26,061 nucleotides of DNA from an uncultured Eubacterium sp. (GTDB lineage: Bacteria > Bacillota > Clostridia > Oscillospirales > Acutalibacteraceae). The stretch's first letter is position 1, and each line of letters starts with the position of its first letter. Positions 14,519 to 21,056 of this stretch are shown one piece after another. The translations under genes were made by a program, and so were the position numbers. The stretch covers positions 1 through 26,061 of the forward strand of contig CAKSWS010000023.1 of the NCBI GenBank assembly GCA_934512155.1, read 5' to 3'. Below the pieces are notes generated by a model that saw nothing but the letters and a program-made list of their open reading frames with translations, searched no databases and had not been told where the DNA came from.

Positions 14519-15145
14519 ATGAAAAGAGATAAAAAAACATTTTTGCATAAGGCTTTACTTTTGCCGCTTGCGGCAGGAATTTTGGCTGCTTGCACGTTTT
14601 TTGTTTTCGCACCTCTTATGCAGGAATCTTCAAGTTTAAAAAATCAAAACTTTCAGGCGGCGTATTTTGAGGAAAATTATACGCCTGTAAGTATTGAAGT
14701 CGGTGACGAAAAAACCGTTAAAAAAAGTGATATATTATTAAATGATAACACACAAATAGGCAATATTTCTGTTGGCGGTTTGGATTTGCCGCTTGTTTAT
14801 AATGCTTCAAGCATTAGTTGTACAAGTGCGGTTTCTTTAAAAGCAAACGGCAGTTTGCCCGGTGAAAAAGGCAGTGCATTTATTTATGGTTGTAATTCTG
14901 TTTTAAACAATGTGGGCGGTTTAAAATCGGGCAGTGAGTTTATTGTTAATACTGCTTACGGTTCTGCTGTTTTTGTTGTCAAAGATGTCTTTAAGTTGAA
15001 GGGCGAATATAACGTTTTTGCTTTAAAAAATCAAATGCAATGTGGCGTTGTGCTTTATGCGGATGTTGATGACGGCGTGGGTATCTCCGATTATTATGAT
15101 GTTGTGGTTGCCGAAATGAAATCCGGCACAACCGTTGAAGATTAG
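14519..15145 (+). CDS. Sortase-fold protein lacking the catalytic His, Cys and Arg (pseudo-sortase)
   Basis: A 208-residue protein with an N-terminal membrane anchor (about residues 10-33) and an extracellular domain that reads like a class D/E-type sortase. IGNISVGGLDLPLVYNASS (80-98) matches the first strands, GSLPGEKGSAFIYG (111-124) matches the strand before the catalytic histidine, and GGLKSGSEFIVNTAYGSAVFVV (133-154) matches the next hairpin. Where sortases have GH there is G124-C125. The TLxTC segment reads VVLYAD, with aspartate at the cysteine position. The final strand (DYYDVVVAEM) lacks the active-site arginine. It therefore should not catalyse transpeptidation. ATG 14519 is used; TTGs 3 and 6 bases upstream are less likely. 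It sits between an unknown protein and a membrane protein, probably cotranscribed. The sortase assignment rests on pattern resemblance only. Confidence 0.65.
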   Translation: MKRDKKTFLHKALLLPLAAGILAACTFFVFAPLMQESSSLKNQNFQAAYFEENYTPVSIEVGDEKTVKKSDILLNDNTQIGNISVGGLDLPLVYNASSISCTSAVSLKANGSLPGEKGSAFIYGCNSVLNNVGGLKSGSEFIVNTAYGSAVFVVKDVFKLKGEYNVFALKNQMQCGVVLYADVDDGVGISDYYDVVVAEMKSGTTVED

Positions 15146-15156
15146 GGGGTGCCGAT

Positions 15157-15990
15157 ATGAGCTTGCAAAAATCCAGGTCGGTAATCAGCTGGTTGGCGTC
15201 GTTTTTACTTGCACTGTGCATTGCAGGCGCTGCTCTTGCCACAGTTGTTGATTTAACTGTTGCCAATGCAGGTTTTATTGAAAAAGCAATTGTAAATTCC
15301 AATGTGGTTTCGGAATGTGAAAATCAACTTGATTTGCAGTTGGGTGCTCTTTCAAAAAGAAGCGGTATCCCGGAAAGAGTGTTTGAAAATGTTAAAAAAG
15401 AGGTTAGCGTTAAAGAGGCGCTTGTAAGTTCTTTTGACGGCATTTACAATCATACGGAAAACAATTCAAAAAATGAACAGCGTGTGCAGTATTTTTACAA
15501 TTTATGCATTGAATATTTGGAAGGAAATAATATTTCTTACAGCAGTGAAAATGTTATGAATACTGCTGTTCTTGCTGCAGAAATTTATAAAAATTGTTGT
15601 GAATTTCATAATTTGGAATATTTGGTGGATGTTGCTGATTCCATAAGGGCGGAGGTGCCTGTTGCGGTTTCCGTCTTTATTGTTTTGGAGCTTATTTTAG
15701 GCTCTGTGTTTTTCTTTTTATATTCTAACAAATATCGCAGTTGTTCTTATGTTTATTCATCTGTAAGTGCCGCGGGCGTTTGTTTGATTATAATCGGTGT
15801 AGCGGGTGCTTTGTTTGCATCTCGTGTAGGCATTGTATTTGAACCGGAAGTTTATTTTTTCACGTTTAAGAATTTAATTAAAACTATGTTTATGTGGTTG
15901 TGCCTTTCCGGTATTGTTCTTGCGAGCGGCGGCTTTGCCGGTAATGTTTTTGTTTATAAGCAGAAATTGAAGAAACGCAGAAATGGTTAA
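15157..15990 (+). CDS. Uncharacterised membrane protein, four predicted helices
   Basis: A 277-residue protein of unknown family. A first hydrophobic segment (about residues 11-31) is followed by an exterior-type region of about 135 residues with several cysteines (C54, C117, C147, C148). Three further membrane segments follow (about 167-189, 199-222, 242-264), and the protein ends in the basic tail KQKLKKRRNG. The positive-inside rule suggests both termini are cytoplasmic. GGGGGTG lies 5 bases before ATG 15157, and the gene begins 11 bases after the pseudo-sortase gene, so the two are probably translated together and may form a membrane complex. A terminator ends the unit. Confidence 0.75.
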   Translation: MSLQKSRSVISWLASFLLALCIAGAALATVVDLTVANAGFIEKAIVNSNVVSECENQLDLQLGALSKRSGIPERVFENVKKEVSVKEALVSSFDGIYNHTENNSKNEQRVQYFYNLCIEYLEGNNISYSSENVMNTAVLAAEIYKNCCEFHNLEYLVDVADSIRAEVPVAVSVFIVLELILGSVFFFLYSNKYRSCSYVYSSVSAAGVCLIIIGVAGALFASRVGIVFEPEVYFFTFKNLIKTMFMWLCLSGIVLASGGFAGNVFVYKQKLKKRRNG

Positions 15991-16002
15991 TATTTGTTTA
16001 TT

Positions 16003-16028
16003 CGAGGCGATTCGTCGCCTCGTTTTTT
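16003..16028 (+). terminator. Intrinsic terminator with UUCG tetraloop
   Basis: CGAGGCGA (16003-16010) pairs with TCGCCTCG (16015-16022) around a TTCG loop, then six T. It closes the 13664-15990 cluster. Confidence 0.95.
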
Positions 16029-16120
16029 ATTTTTAACATATATAAAGTGAAGACTAGCATTTTATATTGTTAATTTTTTATCAATCTTTCGTGTTTTTTC
16101 ACAAACTTTTGCTGTAACCA

Positions 16121-16148
16121 TTGACAAAAAGTTGAATATCTTTATAAT
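16121..16148 (+). promoter_or_regulatory. Promoter of serC-serA
   Basis: TTGACA (16121-16126), a 16-base spacer and TATAAT (16143-16148). The start would be near 16155, leaving a leader of about 50 bases with an AGAGAGG ribosome site. No riboswitch-like structure is seen in this short leader. Confidence 0.82.
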
Positions 16149-16205
16149 AGTAACCGTTACATTTAATTCAGTAAATTATTTTGAAAGAAAAGAGAGGCAT
16201 ATATT

Positions 16206-17291
16206 ATGGCACGAGTTTATAATTTCAGCGCAGGTCCTTCAACACTTTCTGTTTCAGTTCTTGAAAAAGCAGGTGCGGAAATTCTTGATTACAAGGGTTC
16301 AGGTCAATCTGTTATGGAAATGAGCCACAGGTCAAAGGTGTTTGATGATATTATTAAGGAAGCAGAGGCTCTTATGAGAGAGCTTTATAAAATTCCCGAT
16401 AATTATAAAGTGTTGTTTTTACAGGGCGGTGCTTCTGCACAGTTTTCTGCAATTCCGCTTAATTTTATGAACAAAAACGGCAAGGCAGACTATATTATTA
16501 CGGGTCAGTGGGCTAAAAAGGCTTATCAGGAAGCACAAAAATACGGCGATGTAAAGGCTGTTGCTTCTTCGGCAGATAAAACTTTCAGCTACATTCCAAA
16601 AACAAAACCGTCGGATTTTCGTGATGATGCCGATTATGTTTATATTTGTATGAATAATACAATTTACGGCACCGTTTATAAGGAATTGCCGCCTGTTGGC
16701 GATAAGGTTCTTATTGCAGACGTTTCATCATGCGCTCTTTCCGAACCTCTTGACATCAGCAAGTTTGGCGTAGTTTATTTCGGCGCACAAAAAAATGTTG
16801 CTCCGGCAGGTCTTGTTGTGGTTATAGTTCGTGAAGACCTTTTGGGCAACGCACGTGATATTTGTCCTGTTATGATGGATTATAAAGTTCAGGCAGATGC
16901 GGATTCACTTTACAATACTCCTCCTTGCTGGACTATTTATATTTGTAAACTTGTTCTTGATTGGATTAAAGAGGAATTCGGTTCTCTTGATGCCATGAAG
17001 GCTCATAATGAGAAAAAAGCAAAAATTCTTTATGATTTTCTTGATTCAAGCAAAATGTTTAAAGGCACTGTTGTTCCTGAAGACCGTTCACTTATGAATG
17101 TTCCTTTTGTTACAAACAGCGACGAACTCAACGCTAAATTTATTAAAGAGGCAACAGAGGCAGGTTTTGTAAATCTTAAAGGACACAGAACTGTTGGCGG
17201 TATGCGTGCTTCAATCTATAATGCAATGCCAATCGAAGGCGTTGAAAAGCTTGTTGAATTTATGAAGAAATTTGAGGAGGAAAACAAATAA
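16206..17291 (+). CDS. serC: Phosphoserine aminotransferase
   Basis: A 361-residue PLP enzyme that transfers the amino group of glutamate to 3-phosphohydroxypyruvate, the second step of serine synthesis. The N-terminal FSAGPSTLS is the SerC signature, HRSKVFDDI supplies phosphate-binding residues, FLQGGASAQFSAIP is the PLP-phosphate loop, and the Schiff-base lysine is K196 in FGAQKNVAPAG. The C-terminal VGGMRASIYNAM is also typical. The length equals the family norm. AGAGAGG precedes ATG 16206. The stop overlaps the serA start (TAATG), so the two are coupled. Both are cytoplasmic. Confidence 0.97.
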   Translation: MARVYNFSAGPSTLSVSVLEKAGAEILDYKGSGQSVMEMSHRSKVFDDIIKEAEALMRELYKIPDNYKVLFLQGGASAQFSAIPLNFMNKNGKADYIITGQWAKKAYQEAQKYGDVKAVASSADKTFSYIPKTKPSDFRDDADYVYICMNNTIYGTVYKELPPVGDKVLIADVSSCALSEPLDISKFGVVYFGAQKNVAPAGLVVVIVREDLLGNARDICPVMMDYKVQADADSLYNTPPCWTIYICKLVLDWIKEEFGSLDAMKAHNEKKAKILYDFLDSSKMFKGTVVPEDRSLMNVPFVTNSDELNAKFIKEATEAGFVNLKGHRTVGGMRASIYNAMPIEGVEKLVEFMKKFEEENK

Positions 17292-18451
17292 TGTATAAAA
17301 TTAAAACATTAAATAAAATTTCCGATGTGGGTCTTTCAAAGTTTGGTAAAGATAAATATGTTTACGGCGATAATGTTGAAAATCCGGACGCTGTTATGGT
17401 TCGTTCTGCTTCAATGCATGATATGGAAATGCCTAAATCTCTTCTTGCAATCGCCAGAGCAGGCGCAGGCGTTAACAATATTCCAGTTGATGAATGTACA
17501 AAACAGGGAATTGTTGTGTTTAACACTCCGGGCGCAAATGCAAATGCGGTTAAAGAACTTGTTATTTGCGGTCTTTTACTTTCAAGCCGTAAAATTACAA
17601 GGGCTGTTGATTGGTGCAAAACAATTAAAAACGACGAAAATGTAAGCAAAAGCGTTGAAAAAGGAAAATCAGCTTTTGCAGGCCCTGAAATAAAAGGCAA
17701 AACTCTTGCTGTTATCGGTCTTGGCGCAATAGGCAGACTTGTTGCAAATGCGGCAGTGGATTTAGGCATGAATGTTATCGGCTATGACCCGTTCTTAAGT
17801 GAAATGGCAGCAGAAGCACTTAATAAATCAGTAGTTGTTAATAACGATCTTGACCAAGTTTTTCCTCAGGCAGATTATGTTACCGTTCATGTGCCGCTTA
17901 CTCCAGACACAAAGGAAATGATTTGCGCCGCAAATATTGATAAAATGAAAGATACGGTAAGAATTTTAAATTTTGCCAGGGGCGACCTTGCAAATTCCGC
18001 AGATATTGTTACTGCACTTGAAGCAGGCAAAATTGCCGCTTATGTAACAGATTTTCCGTCTGCCGATTTGATAGATGTAGACGGAGTTATAGCACTTCCT
18101 CATTTGGGTGCATCCACTCCTGAAAGTGAGGAAAACTGTGCGTCAATGGGTGCATTGGAACTTATTGATTATCTTGAAAACGGTAATATTAAAAATTCTG
18201 TAAATATGCCTTATGCTGTTGCATCTAAAACAGGTGTGGCAAGAATTACGGTTATTCATAAAAACCAACTTAATATGATTGCCACAATTACAGACACAAT
18301 CAGTAAAGACGGCGTTAATATTGCAAATTTTGAAGATAAAAACCGTGGTGAAATTGCATACAGCATTATTGATGTTGACTCTGCAGTTTCGGCAAAAGTT
18401 GTTGAGGATATTAAAAATATCGGCGGTGTTGTAAGAGTAAGGGTTATTTGA
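17291..18451 (+). CDS. serA: D-3-phosphoglycerate dehydrogenase with C-terminal ACT domain
   Basis: A 386-residue dehydrogenase that oxidises 3-phosphoglycerate with NAD, the first step of serine synthesis. The Rossmann motif is GLGAIG (143-148) with D166 (GYDPF) expected to bind the NAD ribose. The active-site arginine is R230 (LNFARGDL) and the histidine is H271 (ALPHLGAST). The usual glutamate in the DVFxxEP segment is not obvious: that region reads VTDFPSADL, with an aspartate nearby. The last 70 residues (RITVIHKNQLNMIATITDTI onward) form an ACT domain, often the serine feedback site. GAGGAGG lies within the end of serC. A terminator follows. Confidence 0.95.
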   Translation: MYKIKTLNKISDVGLSKFGKDKYVYGDNVENPDAVMVRSASMHDMEMPKSLLAIARAGAGVNNIPVDECTKQGIVVFNTPGANANAVKELVICGLLLSSRKITRAVDWCKTIKNDENVSKSVEKGKSAFAGPEIKGKTLAVIGLGAIGRLVANAAVDLGMNVIGYDPFLSEMAAEALNKSVVVNNDLDQVFPQADYVTVHVPLTPDTKEMICAANIDKMKDTVRILNFARGDLANSADIVTALEAGKIAAYVTDFPSADLIDVDGVIALPHLGASTPESEENCASMGALELIDYLENGNIKNSVNMPYAVASKTGVARITVIHKNQLNMIATITDTISKDGVNIANFEDKNRGEIAYSIIDVDSAVSAKVVEDIKNIGGVVRVRVI

Positions 18452-18480
18452 TTTTACAACATTTTACAACATTCAATTAA

Positions 18481-18509
18481 GGCGGGTTCCTTTGGGAGCC
18501 GCCTTTTTT
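18481..18509 (+). terminator. Intrinsic terminator of serC-serA
   Basis: GGCGG (18481-18485) pairs with CCGCC (18499-18503); the stem continues inward as TTCC with GGGA after one mismatch. Six T follow. It lies 29 bases after the serA stop. Confidence 0.92.
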
Positions 18510-18574
18510 ATTTGATTTTCATAAAATATAAAAGCTTTTCTTAATTAAAAACCGTGCTGTCATTGTCTTTTGGC

Positions 18575-18603
18575 TTGACATTACTGATTTTGTTTGTTAT
18601 AAT
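18575..18603 (+). promoter_or_regulatory. Consensus promoter for the aldolase-type gene
   Basis: TTGACA (18575-18580), a 17-base spacer and TATAAT (18598-18603), a perfect match to consensus. The start is expected near 18610, just before the CTTTAAAG pair. Confidence 0.88.
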
Positions 18604-18616
18604 ACTCACTAATCCG

Positions 18617-18640
18617 CTTTAAAGTGGTGGGACTTTAAAG
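18617..18640 (+). repeat. CTTTAAAG-N8-CTTTAAAG element, copy 1
   Basis: Two copies of the palindrome CTTTAAAG (18617-18624 and 18633-18640) separated by exactly 8 bases. The same arrangement, with a different 8-base spacer, lies downstream of the promoter of the TrpXYZ-type importer. In RNA the two copies would form a 9-bp hairpin with a 6-base loop. It could be a tandem operator or a 5' stem-loop. No T tract follows, so it is not a terminator. Confidence 0.6.
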
Positions 18641-18676
18641 TGCAAAAGTAATAAACCAACAGAGAGAGGTAATTAT

Positions 18677-19654
18677 ATGGCACCGAGAAAAGGTAACATA
18701 ATGTCTGTTCGTACAGATGTAAAAGTGCTTGACGCAACAATTAGAGACGGCGGTCTTTGTAATAATTTTGAATTTACAGATGAATTTGTTACCGAACTTT
18801 ATAAAACCAACATAAAAAGCGGCGTTGACTATATGGAGTTTGGCTATAAAGCTTCTAAAAATTTATTTGACCCTGAAAAATTCGGCAAATGGAAATTTTG
18901 TAATGAAGAAGATATAAGAGGCATTGTAGGCGATAATGTTTCAGATATGAAAATTGCGGTTATGGCAGATGTGGGCAGATGTGATTTTAAAGAGGATTTT
19001 CTTCCTAAATCAGAATCAGTAATTGATATGGTGCGAGTTGCGTGCTATATTCATCAAATTCCTGCAGCGGTGGAAATGATTGAATATTTTCATAATTTAG
19101 GCTACGAAACATCCTGCAATATTATGGCAATCAGCCAGGCAAATACAGAGCAAGTAACCGAAGCTCTTGATATGATAGGTCAAAGCAGTGTGGATGTTAT
19201 TTATCTCGTTGATTCATACGGTTCATTGTACCCCGAAACGGCAGGCAATCTGGCAAAGTTATATCTTGAATACGGTGAAAAATACGGCAAGGCAATCGGA
19301 TTTCATGCTCATAATAACCAAAATCTTGCGTTTGCAAACACTATTGAAACAATGTCTTACGGCGTGTCTTATCTTGATGCTACAGCATCCGGTATGGGCA
19401 GGGGTGCAGGTAACTGTGCAATGGAATTGTTGCTTGGATTCCTTAAAAATCCAAAGTACAACTTATACAGCCTTTTAACATTTCTTGAAAAGTATATGAT
19501 TCCTCTTAAGGAGAGTGGGGTTGTTTGGGGTTACGATGTTCAATATATGTTAACCGGTCAGTTAAACCGTCATCCTCGTGAGGCTATGGCGTTTACTGCC
19601 GAAAAAAGGCAGGATTATTGTGAGTTTTATAAGTCTTTGCTTGACAATTTCTAA
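18677..19654 (+). CDS. Aldolase/HMG-CoA-lyase-like (DRE-TIM) metal enzyme, substrate unknown
   Basis: A 325-residue protein of the HMGL-like TIM-barrel family (PF00682), which forms or breaks carbon-carbon bonds next to a keto acid. The motif DATIRDGG (19-26) carries the metal-binding aspartate D19 and arginine R23; GFHAHNN supplies metal ligands H210 and H212; DSYGSLYP is the usual strand-6 motif. It lacks the long C-terminal regulatory domain of isopropylmalate and homocitrate synthases and most resembles 4-hydroxy-2-oxovalerate aldolase-like proteins of unknown substrate. AGAGAGG lies 8 bases before ATG 18677. The DAHP synthase follows but has its own promoter embedded at the end of this gene. 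I would not assign a specific reaction. Confidence 0.85.
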   Translation: MAPRKGNIMSVRTDVKVLDATIRDGGLCNNFEFTDEFVTELYKTNIKSGVDYMEFGYKASKNLFDPEKFGKWKFCNEEDIRGIVGDNVSDMKIAVMADVGRCDFKEDFLPKSESVIDMVRVACYIHQIPAAVEMIEYFHNLGYETSCNIMAISQANTEQVTEALDMIGQSSVDVIYLVDSYGSLYPETAGNLAKLYLEYGEKYGKAIGFHAHNNQNLAFANTIETMSYGVSYLDATASGMGRGAGNCAMELLLGFLKNPKYNLYSLLTFLEKYMIPLKESGVVWGYDVQYMLTGQLNRHPREAMAFTAEKRQDYCEFYKSLLDNF

Positions 19655-19669
19655 ATATCTCACTAATAT
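19641..19669 (+). promoter_or_regulatory. Promoter of the DAHP synthase gene, overlapping the upstream gene end
   Basis: TTGACA (19641-19646) inside the last codons of the aldolase-type gene, a 17-base spacer and TAATAT (19664-19669). The downstream TAATATATGTA stretch is shared with the importer promoter at 20871. No CTTTAAAG element follows. Confidence 0.7.
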
Positions 19670-19707
19670 ATGTATATAATAATTAATTTATACGTATGGT
19701 GATGAAA

Positions 19708-20760
19708 ATGACAGAAGATAAGTCAATGGAAAATATGCGCTTTGTGCGCAAACTTCCTATTCCTCAGGAAGTAAAAAAACTTTTTCCTCTTAGCGAAAAA
19801 GGTGCAGCAGTTAAGGCTGAAAGGGATAAGGAAATAGCAAAAGTTTTTAAAGGTGAAAGTAATAAGTTTTTGCTTGTTATAGGTCCTTGTTCGGCAGACA
19901 GAGAGGAAAGTGTGCTTGATTATGCCCACAGGCTTGCAGAAGTGCAAAAGCAGGTGGAAGATAAAATTATTATTATTCCCAGAATTTATACAGGAAAGCC
20001 AAGAACAACAGGTGCAGGCTATAAAGGTATGATGCATCAGCCCGACCCTGACGGAGTGCCGGATATGTATAAGGGCATCATTGCCGTTCGTTCACTTCAT
20101 ACAAAGGTGCTTGAGGAAACGGGATTAAGCGGTGCAGATGAAATGCTTTATCCTAATAATTACCGCTATTTAAGCGATTTGCTTTCTTATGTAGCCGTTG
20201 GGGCAAGAAGTGTTGAAAATCAAGACCACCGTTTAACGGCAAGCGGAATGGATGTGCCGTGCGGAATGAAAAATGCCACAAGCGGTGATTATTCTATAAT
20301 GCTTAATGCAATTACTGCGGCACAATCAGGGCATACTTTTATTTTTAGAGGTTGGGAAGTTGAATCAAAGGGCAATGAACTTGCCCACGCTATATTAAGA
20401 GGCGGTGTGGACAAACACGGAATTTGCCATCCTAATTATCATTATGAAGATTTAATAACTCTTTATAATATGTACGGTAAGGTAGATACTTTCAAAAATC
20501 CTGCCGTTATTGTAGATACTAACCATTCAAACAGCGGTAAAAAATATTTAGAGCAAATTCGTATTGCAAATGAGGTGCTTCATTCAATGCGCCACAGTAA
20601 TGATATTAAGAATTTTGTTAAGGGATTTATGATTGAATCGTATATTGAAGACGGCAGTCAAAGCGTCGACGGCGGCGTTTACGGCAAATCAATTACAGAC
20701 CCATGCCTCGGTTGGAATAAAACAAAAGATTTAATTTTTTCTATTGCCGACCAATTATAA
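19708..20760 (+). CDS. 3-deoxy-7-phosphoheptulonate (DAHP) synthase, class I (AroF/AroG/AroH type)
   Basis: A 350-residue enzyme that condenses phosphoenolpyruvate and erythrose 4-phosphate, the entry to the shikimate pathway. Recognised motifs are LLVIGPCSADREES (metal-binding cysteine), GKPRTTGAGYKG (substrate phosphate loop), GARSVENQDHR, and SGHTFIFRGW with the metal-binding histidine. The N-terminal extension before the barrel (FVRKLPIPQEVKKLFPL) is like that of AroG, where it contributes to aromatic amino acid feedback control. The start at 19708 is chosen because GGTGAT lies 4 bases upstream; ATGs at 19696 and 19702 are in frame. It lies beside a Trp/Tyr-type importer, consistent with aromatic amino acid metabolism. 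No terminator is evident after it. Confidence 0.95.
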   Translation: MTEDKSMENMRFVRKLPIPQEVKKLFPLSEKGAAVKAERDKEIAKVFKGESNKFLLVIGPCSADREESVLDYAHRLAEVQKQVEDKIIIIPRIYTGKPRTTGAGYKGMMHQPDPDGVPDMYKGIIAVRSLHTKVLEETGLSGADEMLYPNNYRYLSDLLSYVAVGARSVENQDHRLTASGMDVPCGMKNATSGDYSIMLNAITAAQSGHTFIFRGWEVESKGNELAHAILRGGVDKHGICHPNYHYEDLITLYNMYGKVDTFKNPAVIVDTNHSNSGKKYLEQIRIANEVLHSMRHSNDIKNFVKGFMIESYIEDGSQSVDGGVYGKSITDPCLGWNKTKDLIFSIADQL

Positions 20761-20847
20761 TTTTATATTGAAATTGAAAAAATGCACAAAAGAGCAGTTG
20801 CTCAGTTGTACAAGTTCACAAAAAGGTTGTTAAACATTTTATTTTGT

Positions 20848-20876
20848 TTGACAGCTTTTTTTATATGTGGTAATAT
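20848..20876 (+). promoter_or_regulatory. Promoter of the TrpXYZ-type importer operon
   Basis: TTGACA (20848-20853), a 17-base spacer and TAATAT (20871-20876). The start is expected near 20883, giving a leader of about 175 bases before ATG 21057, far longer than those of neighbouring genes. Confidence 0.78.
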
Positions 20877-20897
20877 ATGTACATAATTACTTTAACG

Positions 20898-20921
20898 CTT
20901 TAAAGGCACATTGCTTTAAAG
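20898..20921 (+). repeat. CTTTAAAG-N8-CTTTAAAG element, copy 2
   Basis: CTTTAAAG at 20898-20905 and 20914-20921, again separated by exactly 8 bases, as upstream of the aldolase-type gene. Here the flanks extend the possible RNA stem (TTTAAC at 20891-20896 with GTTAAA at 20924-20929), making about 14 bp with a small internal loop. Operator and 5' stem-loop are both possible. Confidence 0.6.
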
Positions 20922-20944
20922 AGGTTAAAATTTAAAAGTAAGGA

Positions 20945-21036
20945 GTTAGTGTGAAAAATTCACTAACCGATTTTATTACCATTTACGTCTGTTTAGGCAA
21001 CACAGGGTAATGGCGATTATTAATTATTTGTTGCCT
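20945..21036 (+). promoter_or_regulatory. Structured leader with possible pseudoknot before the importer genes
   Basis: Three pairings are visible. GTTAGTG (20945-20951) with CACTAAC (20961-20967) is a simple hairpin. ATTACC (20975-20980) pairs with GGTAAT (21006-21011). AGGCAAC (20995-21001) pairs with GTTGCCT (21030-21036). The last two interleave, so they form either a pseudoknot or alternative structures. GTTGCCT ends 10 bases before the GGTGAT ribosome site (21047-21052), so folding could control translation. T-box signatures are absent. I do not recognise a known riboswitch class. Confidence 0.5.
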
Positions 21037-21056
21037 GAAAGGTTATGGTGATTAAA

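Noticed and set aside
18451..18470. Two perfect tandem copies of ATTTTACAAC after serA
   Set aside because: Only two AT-rich units next to a terminator; no sign of a CRISPR, microsatellite array or regulator site.
18601..18676. GGTGGGAC in the leader of the aldolase-type gene resembles part of a T-box
   Set aside because: The leader is only about 70 bases, has no specifier stem and no terminator, and the match falls in the spacer of the CTTTAAAG pair.
20770..20810. GAGC/GCTC hairpin after the DAHP synthase gene as a terminator
   Set aside because: The stem is only 4 bp and has no T tract; read-through into the importer region cannot be excluded.
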